DNA of 64,000 nt from UBA1858 sp965262455 (GCA_965262455.1 CBDHFH010000008.1:186001-250000), one strand, 5' to 3'; positions 1-9,226 are shown, numbered from the stretch's first letter. Notes: a model not told the origin generated them from the letters alone. Made by a program: numbers and translations.

Positions 1-1758
1 ATTATTGATGATACTGCACTCAACACATCAATTGCCGGTGCTTACGTGATTAACTATCTAGTAACCGATCAGGCAGGCAATATAGGGCGTGCTAGGCGTA
101 TTGTAAATGTCATTCAGCCGCCAGTAAATTTACCAGCAGGTTGGCAAAGTATCGATATCGGTAATACTGGCCAACAAGGTAGCGTTATTTACGCCGAAGA
201 GCAGTATACGCTTAGAGGTGCGGGTTTGGGTGTGGATAGCAATGCAGACAGTTTACATTTTGTGTATACACGTTTAAGTGGTAATGGAGAAATACGCGCG
301 CGAGTTAGCAGCATCGATGTCACTCAGCCATCGACTCAGGCCGGGCTTATGATTCGTGAAACACTTGATGCCGGCTCAGCATTTAGTATGATCAGTCTGA
401 CTTCTGGTGCTGAACTAAATAATGCATGGCGCAGTGATAACAATGCTATCAGTGTGGTTCAGTCTTCCACCCTCACAGATGCTAATACCTTCCCGCAATG
501 GTTACGTATTAGTAGAGAGGGAAATAAAATTGAAATGTATCTGTCAACTGACAATGAGCAGTGGATGTTAATAAATACACAAACAATTACTTTTGGTACC
601 GTACTCTATGTGGGTCTTGCTATTACGAGTCTAGATCCTGCAAGGCTTGCTTATGCCGAAATTGAACAAGTATCAGTTAGCCAAACGTCATCTAAAGAAA
701 TCCCCACTGACTCTGATATACATACAGCAAACTTCTATGTCGCGACAAATGGTAATGATGGCAACACTGGGTCGATTGACGATCCTTTGGCGAGTTTAAG
801 TCGAGCCGCACAGCTCGCTCAACCTGGGGACATTATATTTATTCGTGAAGGTATATATTCTGTAGATGTGCAGTTGACACAATCAGGAGCCGCTAATAAT
901 CCAATTACTTATCAGTCCTTTCCAGGTGAGCTTGCGATTTTTGATGGATCAAGTATTCAGGCTGGTACCAATGTGCAAATAGATATTACCGGTTCTTATA
1001 ATATATTACGTGATATTGAAGTAAGACACTCACCTATGCGTGGCATACTTGTTTCAGGTGATAACAATATAATTCAGGATGTCACCATTCATGGCAGTCA
1101 TCATGTGGGTTTACAGTTCTTTGAAGCGACAAATAGTCAAGCAATCAATGTCACTGCTCATAGTAACTATGATCCGCAAAATAATGGAGGTAATGCCGAC
1201 GGGATCCAGGCTTTATACTCTAGTGACATTAGCATCATCGGTTGTCGTGTTTACAATAATTCCGATGATGGTGTTGATACCTACGAATCTATAAGAATTA
1301 CTATCGATCGTTGCCATGCTTATCAAAATGGATTTGATAACGGGGATGGTAATGGCTTTAAACTTGGTGGAGGAGAGGGTAATTCTGGAGAAGCAATTGT
1401 TACCAATAGTATTGCCTATCAAAATAAGCGTAGGGGATTCACATTTAATGGCAGCAATCTGGCAAATACATTATTAAATAACTCTGCTGCTGATAATCCC
1501 GTTAATTATCAGTTTCTTAATGCAACTCACGTTTTGAAAAATAATATTTCTTACCGTGGTCAGCTAGACCTTGATGGAAATACACGTGATGAAAATAATT
1601 CCTGGAATCTGGCAATTGATGATCCTTTATTTATCAGTGTAGATCCATTAAGTAATGAATTTTTCAAACTACAGCCTGCCAGTCCTGCGCTTAATGTTGG
1701 TGTTGATGTGGGCTTACCTTTTGCGGGTGCTGCACCAGATCTTGGCGTCACTAGATAA
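1..1758 (+). CDS. PL9-like polysaccharide lyase, multidomain, 5' end outside window
   Basis: The frame is open to the left edge, so the N-terminus is missing; 585 residues are visible. The first ~38 residues look like the end of a bacterial Ig-like or DUF5011 repeat. Residues ~50-225 resemble a DUF1349-type concanavalin-like (carbohydrate-binding) domain. From ~245 to the end is a right-handed parallel beta-helix of the PL9/Pel9A type. The PL9 hallmarks are there: the NADG, DDGVD and GNGFKLGG motifs, which in Pel9A hold the calcium ligands and the catalytic lysine (the Lys codon here is at 1360). PL9 enzymes cleave uronic-acid polymers by beta-elimination; the real substrate is unknown. The protein is probably secreted, but its signal peptide would lie outside the window. 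The next gene is a shorter paralogue of its C-terminal half, and glycan-synthesis genes follow, so it may trim the cell's own polysaccharide or degrade an external one. Confidence 0.8.
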   Translation: MIDDTALNTSIAGAYVINYLVTDQAGNIGRARRIVNVIQPPVNLPAGWQSIDIGNTGQQGSVIYAEEQYTLRGAGLGVDSNADSLHFVYTRLSGNGEIRARVSSIDVTQPSTQAGLMIRETLDAGSAFSMISLTSGAELNNAWRSDNNAISVVQSSTLTDANTFPQWLRISREGNKIEMYLSTDNEQWMLINTQTITFGTVLYVGLAITSLDPARLAYAEIEQVSVSQTSSKEIPTDSDIHTANFYVATNGNDGNTGSIDDPLASLSRAAQLAQPGDIIFIREGIYSVDVQLTQSGAANNPITYQSFPGELAIFDGSSIQAGTNVQIDITGSYNILRDIEVRHSPMRGILVSGDNNIIQDVTIHGSHHVGLQFFEATNSQAINVTAHSNYDPQNNGGNADGIQALYSSDISIIGCRVYNNSDDGVDTYESIRITIDRCHAYQNGFDNGDGNGFKLGGGEGNSGEAIVTNSIAYQNKRRGFTFNGSNLANTLLNNSAADNPVNYQFLNATHVLKNNISYRGQLDLDGNTRDENNSWNLAIDDPLFISVDPLSNEFFKLQPASPALNVGVDVGLPFAGAAPDLGVTR

Positions 1759-2005
1759 TTTTCAATTAAGCTAATAAGTTTATATTTTTATTCTTTTTCA
1801 TTCATATCCTCGAATAAATATTTTTCAGGTTTAATTATCGCTTAACAAGTATTTGCTAATCTTAGCAGCATATATAACTCATTGTATTTAAGAAAATACT
1901 TCGACAGATTTGAAATAGCTAACTTTTTATGCTCACGCATTATTTGATGTGATAGCTGTGATACATATTTGAGACGCATCGATGAGCTTGATATAGGGTT
2001 TTAGG

Positions 2006-2027
2006 ATGACAATTACATATCTGTCAT
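2006..2027. promoter_or_regulatory. Inverted repeat upstream of second PL9-like gene
   Basis: ATGACA and TGTCAT are separated by 10 bases, 50 bp upstream of the chosen start at 2077. The spacing suits a dimeric regulator, but I cannot name one. The rest of the gene-free stretch 1759-2076 is AT-rich, with no clear terminator. Confidence 0.25.
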
Positions 2028-2076
2028 GGTTGTGTAATTCATTTATATGTATATTTTCCCGTTTGGAGAACCGAGG

Positions 2077-3276
2077 ATGCTGGCAAATATAAAAAGTATC
2101 ATGGTAAGCCTGGTCGTATACGCTTGGCTTGTTGTTGCCACTGATGACGCGATTACATTTGCCACAACTGTTGCTGAAGATGCACCTATAAAGCAAATAC
2201 AGTCAGTGAGTTCCCAAAGTAATTCAATAGCGCCTCCAGCAGACTATTATGTTGCAACCAGTGGTGATGATTCAGGAATAAATGATGGCAGTGAAGAGGA
2301 GCCTTTCGCAACGTTAACTAAAGCATCCCAGGTCGTACAACCTGGAGACCTGGTTTATATTCGTGCTGGTTTATATTCTATAGATGTCCAGTTGACCCAG
2401 TCGGGGACTTCAACTAATCCAATAACATATCAATCATACCCTGGCGAGTTAGCAATTTTTGATGGTGCCAGCATCCCTGCAGGTACTAATGTGCAAATTG
2501 ATATGTCTGCTTCGCATAATATCCTGCGAGATATAGAGGTCAGAAACTCACCCATGCGCGGAATTCTGGTCTCAGGTGATAATAATATAATTGAAAATGC
2601 TACAATTCATGGCAACCATCATGTCGGGCTACAGTTTTTTGAATCATCTAATAGTCAGGCCATCAATGTGAATTCATATAATAATTATGACTCCCAAAAC
2701 GGCGGAATCAACGCTGATGGTATTCAAGCATTACATTCAAACGATATCAGTATCTCTATTTGTCGTGTGTATAATAATTCTGATGATGGTGTTGATACAT
2801 TTGCATCAGTCAATATCACAATAGATCAGTGTGTTAGTTATCAGAACGGCTTTGATCAAGGAGATGGCAATGGTTTTAAGCTTGGTGGTGGTTTAGGCAA
2901 TTCAGGTTCAAACACAGTCACAAACAATATTGCCTATAATAATAAAATGCGTGGTTTTACCTTTAACGGCAGTAATTTACGCAGCGTGCTTTTAAATAAC
3001 TCATCAGTCAGTAACCCAATCAATTTTGAATTTCTTGGTCTTCGCCATGTTCTAGTCAATAACCTTACCTTCGATGGGCAGGTTGTGTTTGATGATGAAA
3101 CTTTTAATTTAAGTAATTCTTGGAATATCTGTATCTCTGACCCGTTGTTTATTAGCTTAGATCCTACCAGCGAGTCTTTTCTACAATTACAGCCAAACAG
3201 TCCAGCGCTAGAGGCTGGCGTAGATGTTGGTCTGCCATTTACGGGTGCTGCGCCGAATATAGGTGTTTCTCTATAA
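2077..3276 (+). CDS. PL9-like polysaccharide lyase (secreted paralogue)
   Basis: A 399-residue protein with a hydrophobic N-terminal segment that looks like a signal peptide or anchor (about residues 5-25), then a right-handed beta-helix of the PL9 family. ATG 2077 is chosen because GGAGAA lies 6 bases upstream; an in-frame ATG at 2047 lacks this. The PL9 residues are kept: Asp214 in an NADG motif, Asp236, Asp237 and Asp240 in DDGVD, and the candidate catalytic Lys268 in GNGFKLGG. The beta-helix is very similar along its whole length to the C-terminal half of the gene before it, but the Ig-like and DUF1349-like modules are absent. A tandem duplication followed by loss or gain of the binding modules explains this. 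Predicted activity is beta-elimination of a uronic-acid polymer outside the cytoplasm. Confidence 0.8.
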   Translation: MLANIKSIMVSLVVYAWLVVATDDAITFATTVAEDAPIKQIQSVSSQSNSIAPPADYYVATSGDDSGINDGSEEEPFATLTKASQVVQPGDLVYIRAGLYSIDVQLTQSGTSTNPITYQSYPGELAIFDGASIPAGTNVQIDMSASHNILRDIEVRNSPMRGILVSGDNNIIENATIHGNHHVGLQFFESSNSQAINVNSYNNYDSQNGGINADGIQALHSNDISISICRVYNNSDDGVDTFASVNITIDQCVSYQNGFDQGDGNGFKLGGGLGNSGSNTVTNNIAYNNKMRGFTFNGSNLRSVLLNNSSVSNPINFEFLGLRHVLVNNLTFDGQVVFDDETFNLSNSWNICISDPLFISLDPTSESFLQLQPNSPALEAGVDVGLPFTGAAPNIGVSL

Positions 3277-3586
3277 GTCCTTATCCACGTATTTTTATTA
3301 GTTAATTTATTCCAATCTGGTTACCAAAAGATAAATATTTGTAATAATTATCTGCTACTGTTTGCCAGTATTATTCCTGTATATGGAAATGTGAGCGAAT
3401 CCACAAATGAAAAATGTGCGTTATGCACGGAAATATATTAATCACGGATATATTTTCTTTTAATAACTATAAGACAGTTAAATTTGAGATAGTTTAACTT
3501 TGAGTCAAGTTGAAACATATCAATAGCAGATATGTAATGTGGGATATAAAAAAAATAATTCATAATAATGCTAAGAAGGAAATGAG
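3277..3586. other. Gene-free stretch between lyase and glycan operon
   Basis: 310 AT-rich bases with no convincing gene. A short direct repeat (CACGGAAATATATT, then CACGGATATATTTT) lies around 3426-3456 and could be a regulator site. The promoter of the glycan operon should be here, but no clear -35/-10 pair stands out. Confidence 0.3.
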
Positions 3587-3685
3587 ATGCAATTTGCTCA
3601 TTATGAAGAGATTACAAAAACGCGTTTACTTGGGCCAGAAACAATCATCGGCCAGTACATATTTATATTAGCCGGCACTAAGTAA
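3587..3685 (+). CDS. Possible 32-residue leader peptide coupled to the glycosyltransferase
   Basis: A small frame with an AAGGA ribosome-binding site 6 bases before its ATG. Its TAA overlaps the ATG of the glycosyltransferase (TAATG), so the two could be translationally coupled. I do not recognise the peptide: a polar N-terminal half, then a hydrophobic stretch (residues ~19-30). It could be a real small protein, a leader that sets translation of the operon, or the start of a decayed gene. The arrangement is visible; function is unknown. Confidence 0.35.
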   Translation: MQFAHYEEITKTRLLGPETIIGQYIFILAGTK

Positions 3686-4845
3686 TGGCTAAAATACTGG
3701 TTATTGGCGGGTTACCAAGTTCATTGGTCTATTTTCGAGGGCCTTTACTTGAAGCAATGGTAAAAAAGGGTCACGAAGTTCACGCATGTGCTGCTGAAGG
3801 ACAAGATCCTCAAACAAAAGATCAGCTCGCCAACATAGGTGTGACGTATCATAGTTATTTTCTAAATAGCACATGTATGAATCCGCTTATTGATATCAAG
3901 ACTGTTAATAGTCTGAGTCGTTTATACGATCAAATTCAACCCGATATTGTATTCACATATACTATTAAACCAGTAATTTACGGCTCATTTGCAGCCATAA
4001 TCAAACAGATACCGCTGCGTTTCTCGATGATAGAAGGTTTGGGTTATACCTTCATGCTATATAACTGGAAAGATCATATTATTAACCGTGTTGTGTGCTG
4101 GCTGTATAAGACTGCATTAAAAGGCAATCGTAAAACATTTTTTCTTAATAAAGAGGATTTATCTGTCTTCATAGATAAAGGTATTTTGAATGACGACAGT
4201 CAAGCAGTATTGCTCAACGGCATTGGTGCTGAGCTAAATCACTATACACCCGCACCTTCCCAAACCAAGAGTATTACTTTTTTACTCATTTCTAGGTTAA
4301 TGCCAGACAAAGGTATCGATATATTAATCAATGCGGCAAGAATTATTAAACAGCGCCATCCTTCTGTTAGATTCCAAATACTGGGTCCATTAACCGATCA
4401 TCCTGCTGGCTATAAGCAAACTGACCTAGATCATTGGCAACAAGAAGGCGTTGTTGAATACTTGGGCGTCACTGATGATGTGCGTCCAGTGATTGCTCAA
4501 GCATCTGTATTTGTACTGCCTTCTTACTATCGTGAAGGATTGCCTCGAACCATCATTGAAGCAATGGCAATGGCAAAGCCGATAATCACATCTGATGCGC
4601 CAGGGTGTAGAGATACAGTAGTTGAAGGAAAAAATGGCTTTCTGCTACCACTGCATGATGTTGATGCGTTAGTTAAGGCGATGCAATATTTTATTGATAA
4701 GCCAGAGCAAATAGAAATTATGGGCATACAAAGCCGTGCAATTGCCGAAGATAAGTTTGATGTACATAAGATTAATTCGATTATTATGCAAGAAATGGAA
4801 CTCAGCAGTACGGATGGCGCGGACTTTATTAATGTAACACTATGA
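3685..4845 (+). CDS. Glycosyltransferase family 4 (PglA/WbnH-like)
   Basis: A 386-residue GT-B enzyme that transfers a sugar from a nucleotide donor to a lipid-linked or nascent glycan at the cytoplasmic face of the inner membrane. The N-terminal Rossmann half begins with a VIGGLPSSLVYFRGPLL stretch typical of GT4 enzymes in O-antigen and capsule loci. The C-terminal half has the donor-binding signature PSYYREGLPRTIIEAMAMAK followed by a conserved SDAPGCRDTV segment, with the EX7E-type glutamates. Its start overlaps the stop of a 32-residue upstream frame, and its stop overlaps the next gene by 4 bases (ATGA), so it is in an operon with the phosphoglycosyl transferase. Donor and acceptor sugars cannot be read from sequence. 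Confidence 0.88.
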   Translation: MAKILVIGGLPSSLVYFRGPLLEAMVKKGHEVHACAAEGQDPQTKDQLANIGVTYHSYFLNSTCMNPLIDIKTVNSLSRLYDQIQPDIVFTYTIKPVIYGSFAAIIKQIPLRFSMIEGLGYTFMLYNWKDHIINRVVCWLYKTALKGNRKTFFLNKEDLSVFIDKGILNDDSQAVLLNGIGAELNHYTPAPSQTKSITFLLISRLMPDKGIDILINAARIIKQRHPSVRFQILGPLTDHPAGYKQTDLDHWQQEGVVEYLGVTDDVRPVIAQASVFVLPSYYREGLPRTIIEAMAMAKPIITSDAPGCRDTVVEGKNGFLLPLHDVDALVKAMQYFIDKPEQIEIMGIQSRAIAEDKFDVHKINSIIMQEMELSSTDGADFINVTL

Positions 4846-5510
4846 TGTATCGTAAATTTGGTAAACGCATTGTTGACTTAAGTCTCACCATTCCCGCGTT
4901 AATTATTTTATTGCCGATTATGGCAGTCATTGCACTTCTTATTGCCATTAAACTGGGCAGGCCTGTGCTGTTTACACAGCAACGCCCAGGTTTGAAGGGT
5001 AAGCCTTTCATGATGATGAAATTCCGCTCCATGACGAACGCGCGAGATGAGGCCGGTGAGCTATTGTCTGATGAAGATCGCGTTACACCGCTGGGAATAT
5101 TTTTACGTAATAGTAGTCTTGATGAATTGCCTGAGTTATTCAACGTATTAAAAGGTGAAATGAGTTTAGTGGGCCCAAGACCATTGCTAATGGAATACTT
5201 GGAATTATATTCTCCCGAACAAAATCGACGACATGAGACCGCACCAGGCATTACTGGCTGGGCACAAGTGAATGGCCGCGCGACAATATCGCATGAAGAA
5301 AAATTTATACAAGATGTATGGTACGTAGATAATCAGTCGCTTTGGTTAGATTTACGCATTCTTTACAAAACAATTATCACCGTAATAAAAAAAGAAAATA
5401 CCTGTTATGAAGGTATGGCGACTGGTTGCCCGCAGTGGATGACGGATGAAAATGGCTTGCGATCTGTGACTGAAAATGCCCAGCAACATAAGCAAGATCA
5501 GGATGATTAA
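4842..5510 (+). CDS. PglC-type sugar phosphate transferase (initiating phosphoglycosyl transferase)
   Basis: A 222-residue monotopic enzyme of the bacterial sugar transferase family. It starts glycan assembly by moving a sugar-1-phosphate from a UDP-sugar to undecaprenyl phosphate. Residues ~14-37 form the re-entrant membrane helix. Then come the family motifs: the QQRPG region, KFRSM (~60-64), the catalytic Asp94-Glu95 pair in SSLDELPEL, the LVGPRPLL segment and PGITGWAQVNGR. At 222 residues it is the small PglC-like form, without the extra membrane helices of WbaP-type enzymes. Two ATGs (4842, 4845) are possible; the first overlaps the upstream stop. Together with the neighbouring GT4 it supplies the first two steps of a surface glycan or glycoprotein pathway. 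Confidence 0.9.
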   Translation: MMYRKFGKRIVDLSLTIPALIILLPIMAVIALLIAIKLGRPVLFTQQRPGLKGKPFMMMKFRSMTNARDEAGELLSDEDRVTPLGIFLRNSSLDELPELFNVLKGEMSLVGPRPLLMEYLELYSPEQNRRHETAPGITGWAQVNGRATISHEEKFIQDVWYVDNQSLWLDLRILYKTIITVIKKENTCYEGMATGCPQWMTDENGLRSVTENAQQHKQDQDD

Positions 5511-5525
5511 ACAATTAACATTTAA

Positions 5526-6617
5526 ATGACATTAAACGTGATCTCTAAAGGTGAAAGTAAAATACGCTGCTTAACATCGAATGATCCAGAGTGGGTAAGC
5601 GTGATGTCTAGTGTCAGTAATAATGATTTTTATCATCTGGCAGAATATCATCGATTGGCAGAGAAGCAGGGTGAAGGTAAAGCCGAATTGTATGTCTATC
5701 AGCAAGACGATTATGTTATTGCACTTCCACTCATGCTTCGTGAAATTGCTCTCGAGAGTGATACTGATGTTGCTCGCGTGTGGGATGCAACATCAGTATA
5801 TGGCTATGCGGGTCCGATAGCATCAGACAGTCAACTTCCAAGCGAAGTAATTAATGATTTTCAGAAATCATTGAGACAAATACTAACCCAGCGCAAAGTC
5901 GTCACAGTATTTACTCGGCTACATCCATTATTAACGCAACAACAAACAATTGTCAGCAACTTGGGTGAAGTGCGTACCCATGGGCCGACAGTGTCAATTG
6001 ATTTATCTTTAAATGAAGAAGACCAATGGCGCCAATACAATAAAAGTTTGCGTAATAAAATCCGCAAGCTGAAAAATAAAGGTGCTATATGTATACATGA
6101 TGATAGCGGCAAGTATCTAAGTGAGTTTGCAGATTTATATCTGGAGACTATGGTAAGAAAAGATGCCAAAGATGAATATCATTTTAGTGAAACATATTTT
6201 CAAGAATTTATTAATGAACTGAATGAGTTCAGTCACTTGTTTTTATGTGTGCTTGACGATGAAGTGATATGCGGGGGCTTATATACGCTTTGTAATGGCA
6301 TTATCCAAGCACATCTAGGGGGTGTTCGCACACATGCCATGAAATATTCTCCCACGACAATGGAAATAGATTCAGTTAGAGAATGGGGAAGAGAGATAGG
6401 TGCCAGCATGTTACACCTCGGTGGAGGTTTAGGGGCGGTGGAAGATTCTGTATTCAGTTTTAAAGCAACTTTTTCAAATATAAGGCATGACTTTCAGACC
6501 TGGCAGTGGGTGTTAGATGATGATGCTTATTCTCGAATTAATCATGCGGTACATGGCAGTGAATTACCGCAAGGGAATTACTTTCCGCTTTACCGTTCAC
6601 CTGTAAATAGTAAATAA
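5526..6617 (+). CDS. FemAB/GNAT-like (acetyltransferase-6) transferase
   Basis: A 363-residue protein with two GNAT-like lobes as in the FemAB/acetyltransf_6 superfamily. The central segment with NKSLRNKIRKLKNKG (around residues 173-187) is the basic signature of these proteins, and a HLGGG segment follows near the C-terminus. FemAB proteins use aminoacyl-tRNA to add amino acids to peptidoglycan; relatives in exopolysaccharide loci probably add acyl or aminoacyl groups to sugars. It follows the phosphoglycosyl transferase by 15 bases and is followed 48 bases later by an aminotransferase-like gene. A role in decorating the lipid-linked glycan is inferred; the donor is unknown. Confidence 0.7.
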   Translation: MTLNVISKGESKIRCLTSNDPEWVSVMSSVSNNDFYHLAEYHRLAEKQGEGKAELYVYQQDDYVIALPLMLREIALESDTDVARVWDATSVYGYAGPIASDSQLPSEVINDFQKSLRQILTQRKVVTVFTRLHPLLTQQQTIVSNLGEVRTHGPTVSIDLSLNEEDQWRQYNKSLRNKIRKLKNKGAICIHDDSGKYLSEFADLYLETMVRKDAKDEYHFSETYFQEFINELNEFSHLFLCVLDDEVICGGLYTLCNGIIQAHLGGVRTHAMKYSPTTMEIDSVREWGREIGASMLHLGGGLGAVEDSVFSFKATFSNIRHDFQTWQWVLDDDAYSRINHAVHGSELPQGNYFPLYRSPVNSK

Positions 6618-6665
6618 ATTAATAATGGAATACTAATAGCAATAATACTTTGAGAGGACACAAAC

Positions 6666-7739
6666 ATGACAACACCAGACGCGCCGGAGATTGGCAGTGA
6701 ATTCGAATGGATGGATATTCCAGAGGGACCAAGAATTAAATGGCCCAAAGAGTGTGTTTGGTATTCTGGTGGACAAGATGCAATGCTTGGGCTTTGGAAG
6801 ATGTTATGTGAACAACAACCCGGACGTGTATTGCACTTGCCAGACTTTTTTGGCCCTGATGTGCCTACTGGCTGGAAGTATTTCAATTTACCATTTAAGT
6901 ACTATGCCGATGATCCGCGTTGGGCGCATCCAGATTGGGATACTGTCGACATGCAGCCTGGTGACTTGATTATGGTGATTAATTATTTTGGTGTACGCGA
7001 TGGTGAGGCATGTAGGCAATGGCACGAAGAAAACAGCGATATTGTTTACATCGAAGATCATACTCAAGATCCACTTTGCGAATGGGCTTTAACTTCCACC
7101 GCCGATTATATTTGCTCATCTGTTCGTAAGACTTTTCCAGTACCTGATGGTGGTGTGGTGTGGTCGCCTAAGGATTTACCGTTGCCCCCAGAGCCGTCCA
7201 GAAAAGCATGGTCTGGGAGTGGTATGCGTTTAGCTGCAATGATGCATAAACGTGAATACTTATCAGATGGCGCAGTAGATAAAGACAAAAAAAATATGTT
7301 TCGTGATTTTTACGAGCAGGGTGAAAAGCTAATTATTCGAGATGAAGATTTTAAGATCTCACCTTGGAGTTATGAGTTATTAAAAGATGGTCATCCAGTC
7401 GAGTGGCGTGAGCGAAGAGTACATAATGCACGCCTATTACTGGACTTACTTAAAGGAGCCGAAAATGTTGAACCATTATTCAGTGACTGGCCTGATGGAC
7501 ATAGTCCGTTTAGTGTAGAGCTGGTATTTTCAACTAATGCAATACGCGAGCATGTGCAAACCCATCTAATTGAAAATGATATTTATGCGCCTGTGCATTG
7601 GCGGCCGGGATTAGAACCCAATGAACGTACAATCAATTTGTCAGAGCGAATTTTAACTGTACACATTGATCAGCGTTATAATGACAACGATATTAACTAT
7701 GTGGCCGAAATGATTCTAGCTGCACTTGAGAGTAGCTAA
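6666..7739 (+). CDS. PLP-dependent aminotransferase-like protein (DegT-like)
   Basis: A 357-residue protein that looks like a diverged fold-type I PLP enzyme. Asp131 in the YIEDHTQDP stretch is placed like the aspartate that holds the pyridine nitrogen. Lys155 in SSVRKTFPVPDGG is placed like the Schiff-base lysine. The C-terminal small domain has a PVHWRPGL-type substrate segment, as in DegT/DnrJ sugar aminotransferases. A good ribosome-binding site (GAGAGGA) stands before ATG 6666. Sitting at the end of a glycan operon, it may make an amino sugar or an amino acid donor for the upstream FemAB-like protein. It is too diverged for me to name a substrate. Confidence 0.65.
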   Translation: MTTPDAPEIGSEFEWMDIPEGPRIKWPKECVWYSGGQDAMLGLWKMLCEQQPGRVLHLPDFFGPDVPTGWKYFNLPFKYYADDPRWAHPDWDTVDMQPGDLIMVINYFGVRDGEACRQWHEENSDIVYIEDHTQDPLCEWALTSTADYICSSVRKTFPVPDGGVVWSPKDLPLPPEPSRKAWSGSGMRLAAMMHKREYLSDGAVDKDKKNMFRDFYEQGEKLIIRDEDFKISPWSYELLKDGHPVEWRERRVHNARLLLDLLKGAENVEPLFSDWPDGHSPFSVELVFSTNAIREHVQTHLIENDIYAPVHWRPGLEPNERTINLSERILTVHIDQRYNDNDINYVAEMILAALESS

Positions 7740-7753
7740 TCAGCTTAGCTACT
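7731..7753. terminator. Bidirectional hairpin between convergent genes
   Basis: A perfect 9-bp stem (AGTAGCTAA / TTAGCTACT) with a 5-base loop. It covers the stop codons of both the aminotransferase-like gene (+) and galE (-). T-rich sequence follows on the + side; termination in the other direction is less certain. Confidence 0.5.
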
Positions 7754-8726
7754 TATTTAAATAATTTTGCTCCCACTGCCAAGCATGTTCGACAATCTCA
7801 TCAAGTTGGGAAAAGCTGGCTTGCCAGTTTAAGCGTTGTTTGACAAGTGATGAATCTGCCACAAGCGTAGGCGGGTCACCCGCTCTACGCGCTGCTTCAA
7901 TTACGTTAACTTTTATTCCTGTAACACGCTCAACAGATTCAATGACTTGTTTTACACTGAATCCTTGTCCATTGCCCAAGTTGAATTGTGCGCTTTGATT
8001 GGAAGTCTGCAAATATTCTAATGCTAAATAGTGAGCCTGACATAAATCACAAACATGAATGTAATCGCGCACACAGGTTCCATCTAACGTATCATAATCA
8101 GTGCCAAAGATAGAAATAGATTCACGTCGAGCAGACGCTGCCTGCAGAATTAAGGGAATTAAATGCGTCTCTGGTTGGTGACATTCTCCGGTTCTACCCG
8201 AGGGATCTGCCCCCGCAGCATTAAAGTAACGTAAACAAATACTCTTAAAATCATAAGCGTTGTCATAATCACTTAGTATTTGTTCTACCATAAGTTTTGA
8301 ATATCCATAAGGATTAATTGGATGCTTGGGATGTTCTTCATCGATAGGAGTATATTCTGGTGCGCCAAATATCGCTGCTGTCGATGAAAAAATAAATTGC
8401 TTGATATTATGTTCCAACATGGACTCTAGCAATTGCTGGGTAGCGATAACATTATTGCGGTAATACTTGGCGGGATCGATTACCGATTCGCCTACTTCAA
8501 TATGTGCCGCAAAATGCATCACAGCACTAATCTTATGTTGAGTGAAGATTGAATCTAATAATGTCTGATCTGCCAAATCACCGTGAATAAACTCACAATC
8601 GGGTAATAATGCCTGCACACCGGTAGATAAATTATCCAATACAATCGGTGCTTGATTAATATCACATAAATAATGCGCCATATGGGAGCCGATGTAACCC
8701 GCTCCTCCAACTATCAGTACAGTCAT
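7749..8726 (-). CDS. galE: UDP-glucose 4-epimerase
   Basis: A 325-residue extended short-chain dehydrogenase/reductase that interconverts UDP-glucose and UDP-galactose (or the N-acetyl forms) in the cytoplasm. Features: NAD-binding GGAGYIGSH at residues 7-15, DNLSTG at ~31, the Ser/Thr segment SST at 114-116, and the catalytic Tyr140-x3-Lys144. The RYFNAAGADP and NLGNGQGFSV segments are typical of GalE. Length matches the family (~330). It is convergent with the glycan operon and probably supplies it with UDP-galactose or UDP-GalNAc. Confidence 0.95.
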   Translation of the reverse strand: MTVLIVGGAGYIGSHMAHYLCDINQAPIVLDNLSTGVQALLPDCEFIHGDLADQTLLDSIFTQHKISAVMHFAAHIEVGESVIDPAKYYRNNVIATQQLLESMLEHNIKQFIFSSTAAIFGAPEYTPIDEEHPKHPINPYGYSKLMVEQILSDYDNAYDFKSICLRYFNAAGADPSGRTGECHQPETHLIPLILQAASARRESISIFGTDYDTLDGTCVRDYIHVCDLCQAHYLALEYLQTSNQSAQFNLGNGQGFSVKQVIESVERVTGIKVNVIEAARRAGDPPTLVADSSLVKQRLNWQASFSQLDEIVEHAWQWEQNYLNK

Positions 8727-9098
8727 TTAAATATCCCAAACATATTTACGGTTTGCACGTTTTAGCAATGCGAATGTATTTGCAGAATTCTTTGTTTTCA
8801 TCCAAGGGGCTATGGTAATTGAGATAGTGATAAAATTATATGAAGTGGATATAACATACTTACAAAACAAGTCATGTTGCGGTGTTCGCTATAGTGACTG
8901 TCTTTGATTGGTTGATGAATATTGAGCAATTCATGACCTGTCTGTTGAATCAAGTCAATGTTCTTGATTAGATTATGTATTTTTCTGTAAGTATCTGTTA
9001 ATAATAGGGAAAATACTTAACACCTAAGGCTTACAGAATAATGTCATTGAATTATCGCATTAACCAAGAATTTAATACCTATTTCCTTAAGAATTCGA
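8727..9098. other. Gene-free stretch upstream of tRNA-Arg
   Basis: 372 AT-rich bases with no supported gene or RNA. The galE promoter (minus strand) must lie in the left part; I see no distinctive operator. Confidence 0.3.
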
Positions 9099-9127
9099 TT
9101 GATCCAACCAGCCTTATTACGCATAAT
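9099..9127 (+). promoter_or_regulatory. Promoter of tRNA-Arg(ACG)
   Basis: TTGATC and CATAAT are separated by 17 bases, which fits a sigma-70 promoter 20 bases before the tRNA. The GC-rich GCCGGC just after the -10 fits the discriminator of stringently controlled stable-RNA promoters. Confidence 0.5.
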
Positions 9128-9146
9128 TGCCGGCTTTCCAAATAAC

Positions 9147-9223
9147 GCGCCCGTAGCTCAGCTGGATAGAGTACCTGGCTACGAACTAGGGGGTCGGGAG
9201 TTCGAATCTCTCCGGGCGCGCCA
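9147..9223 (+). tRNA. tRNA-Arg (anticodon ACG)
   Basis: 77 bases with encoded CCA. The acceptor stem GCGCCCG pairs with CGGGCGC, discriminator G. The anticodon loop CTACGAA gives anticodon ACG, which after A34-to-inosine editing reads CGU, CGC and CGA. The T-loop TTCGAAT is standard. A terminator hairpin follows within 4 bases. Confidence 0.97.
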
Positions 9224-9226
9224 TAT

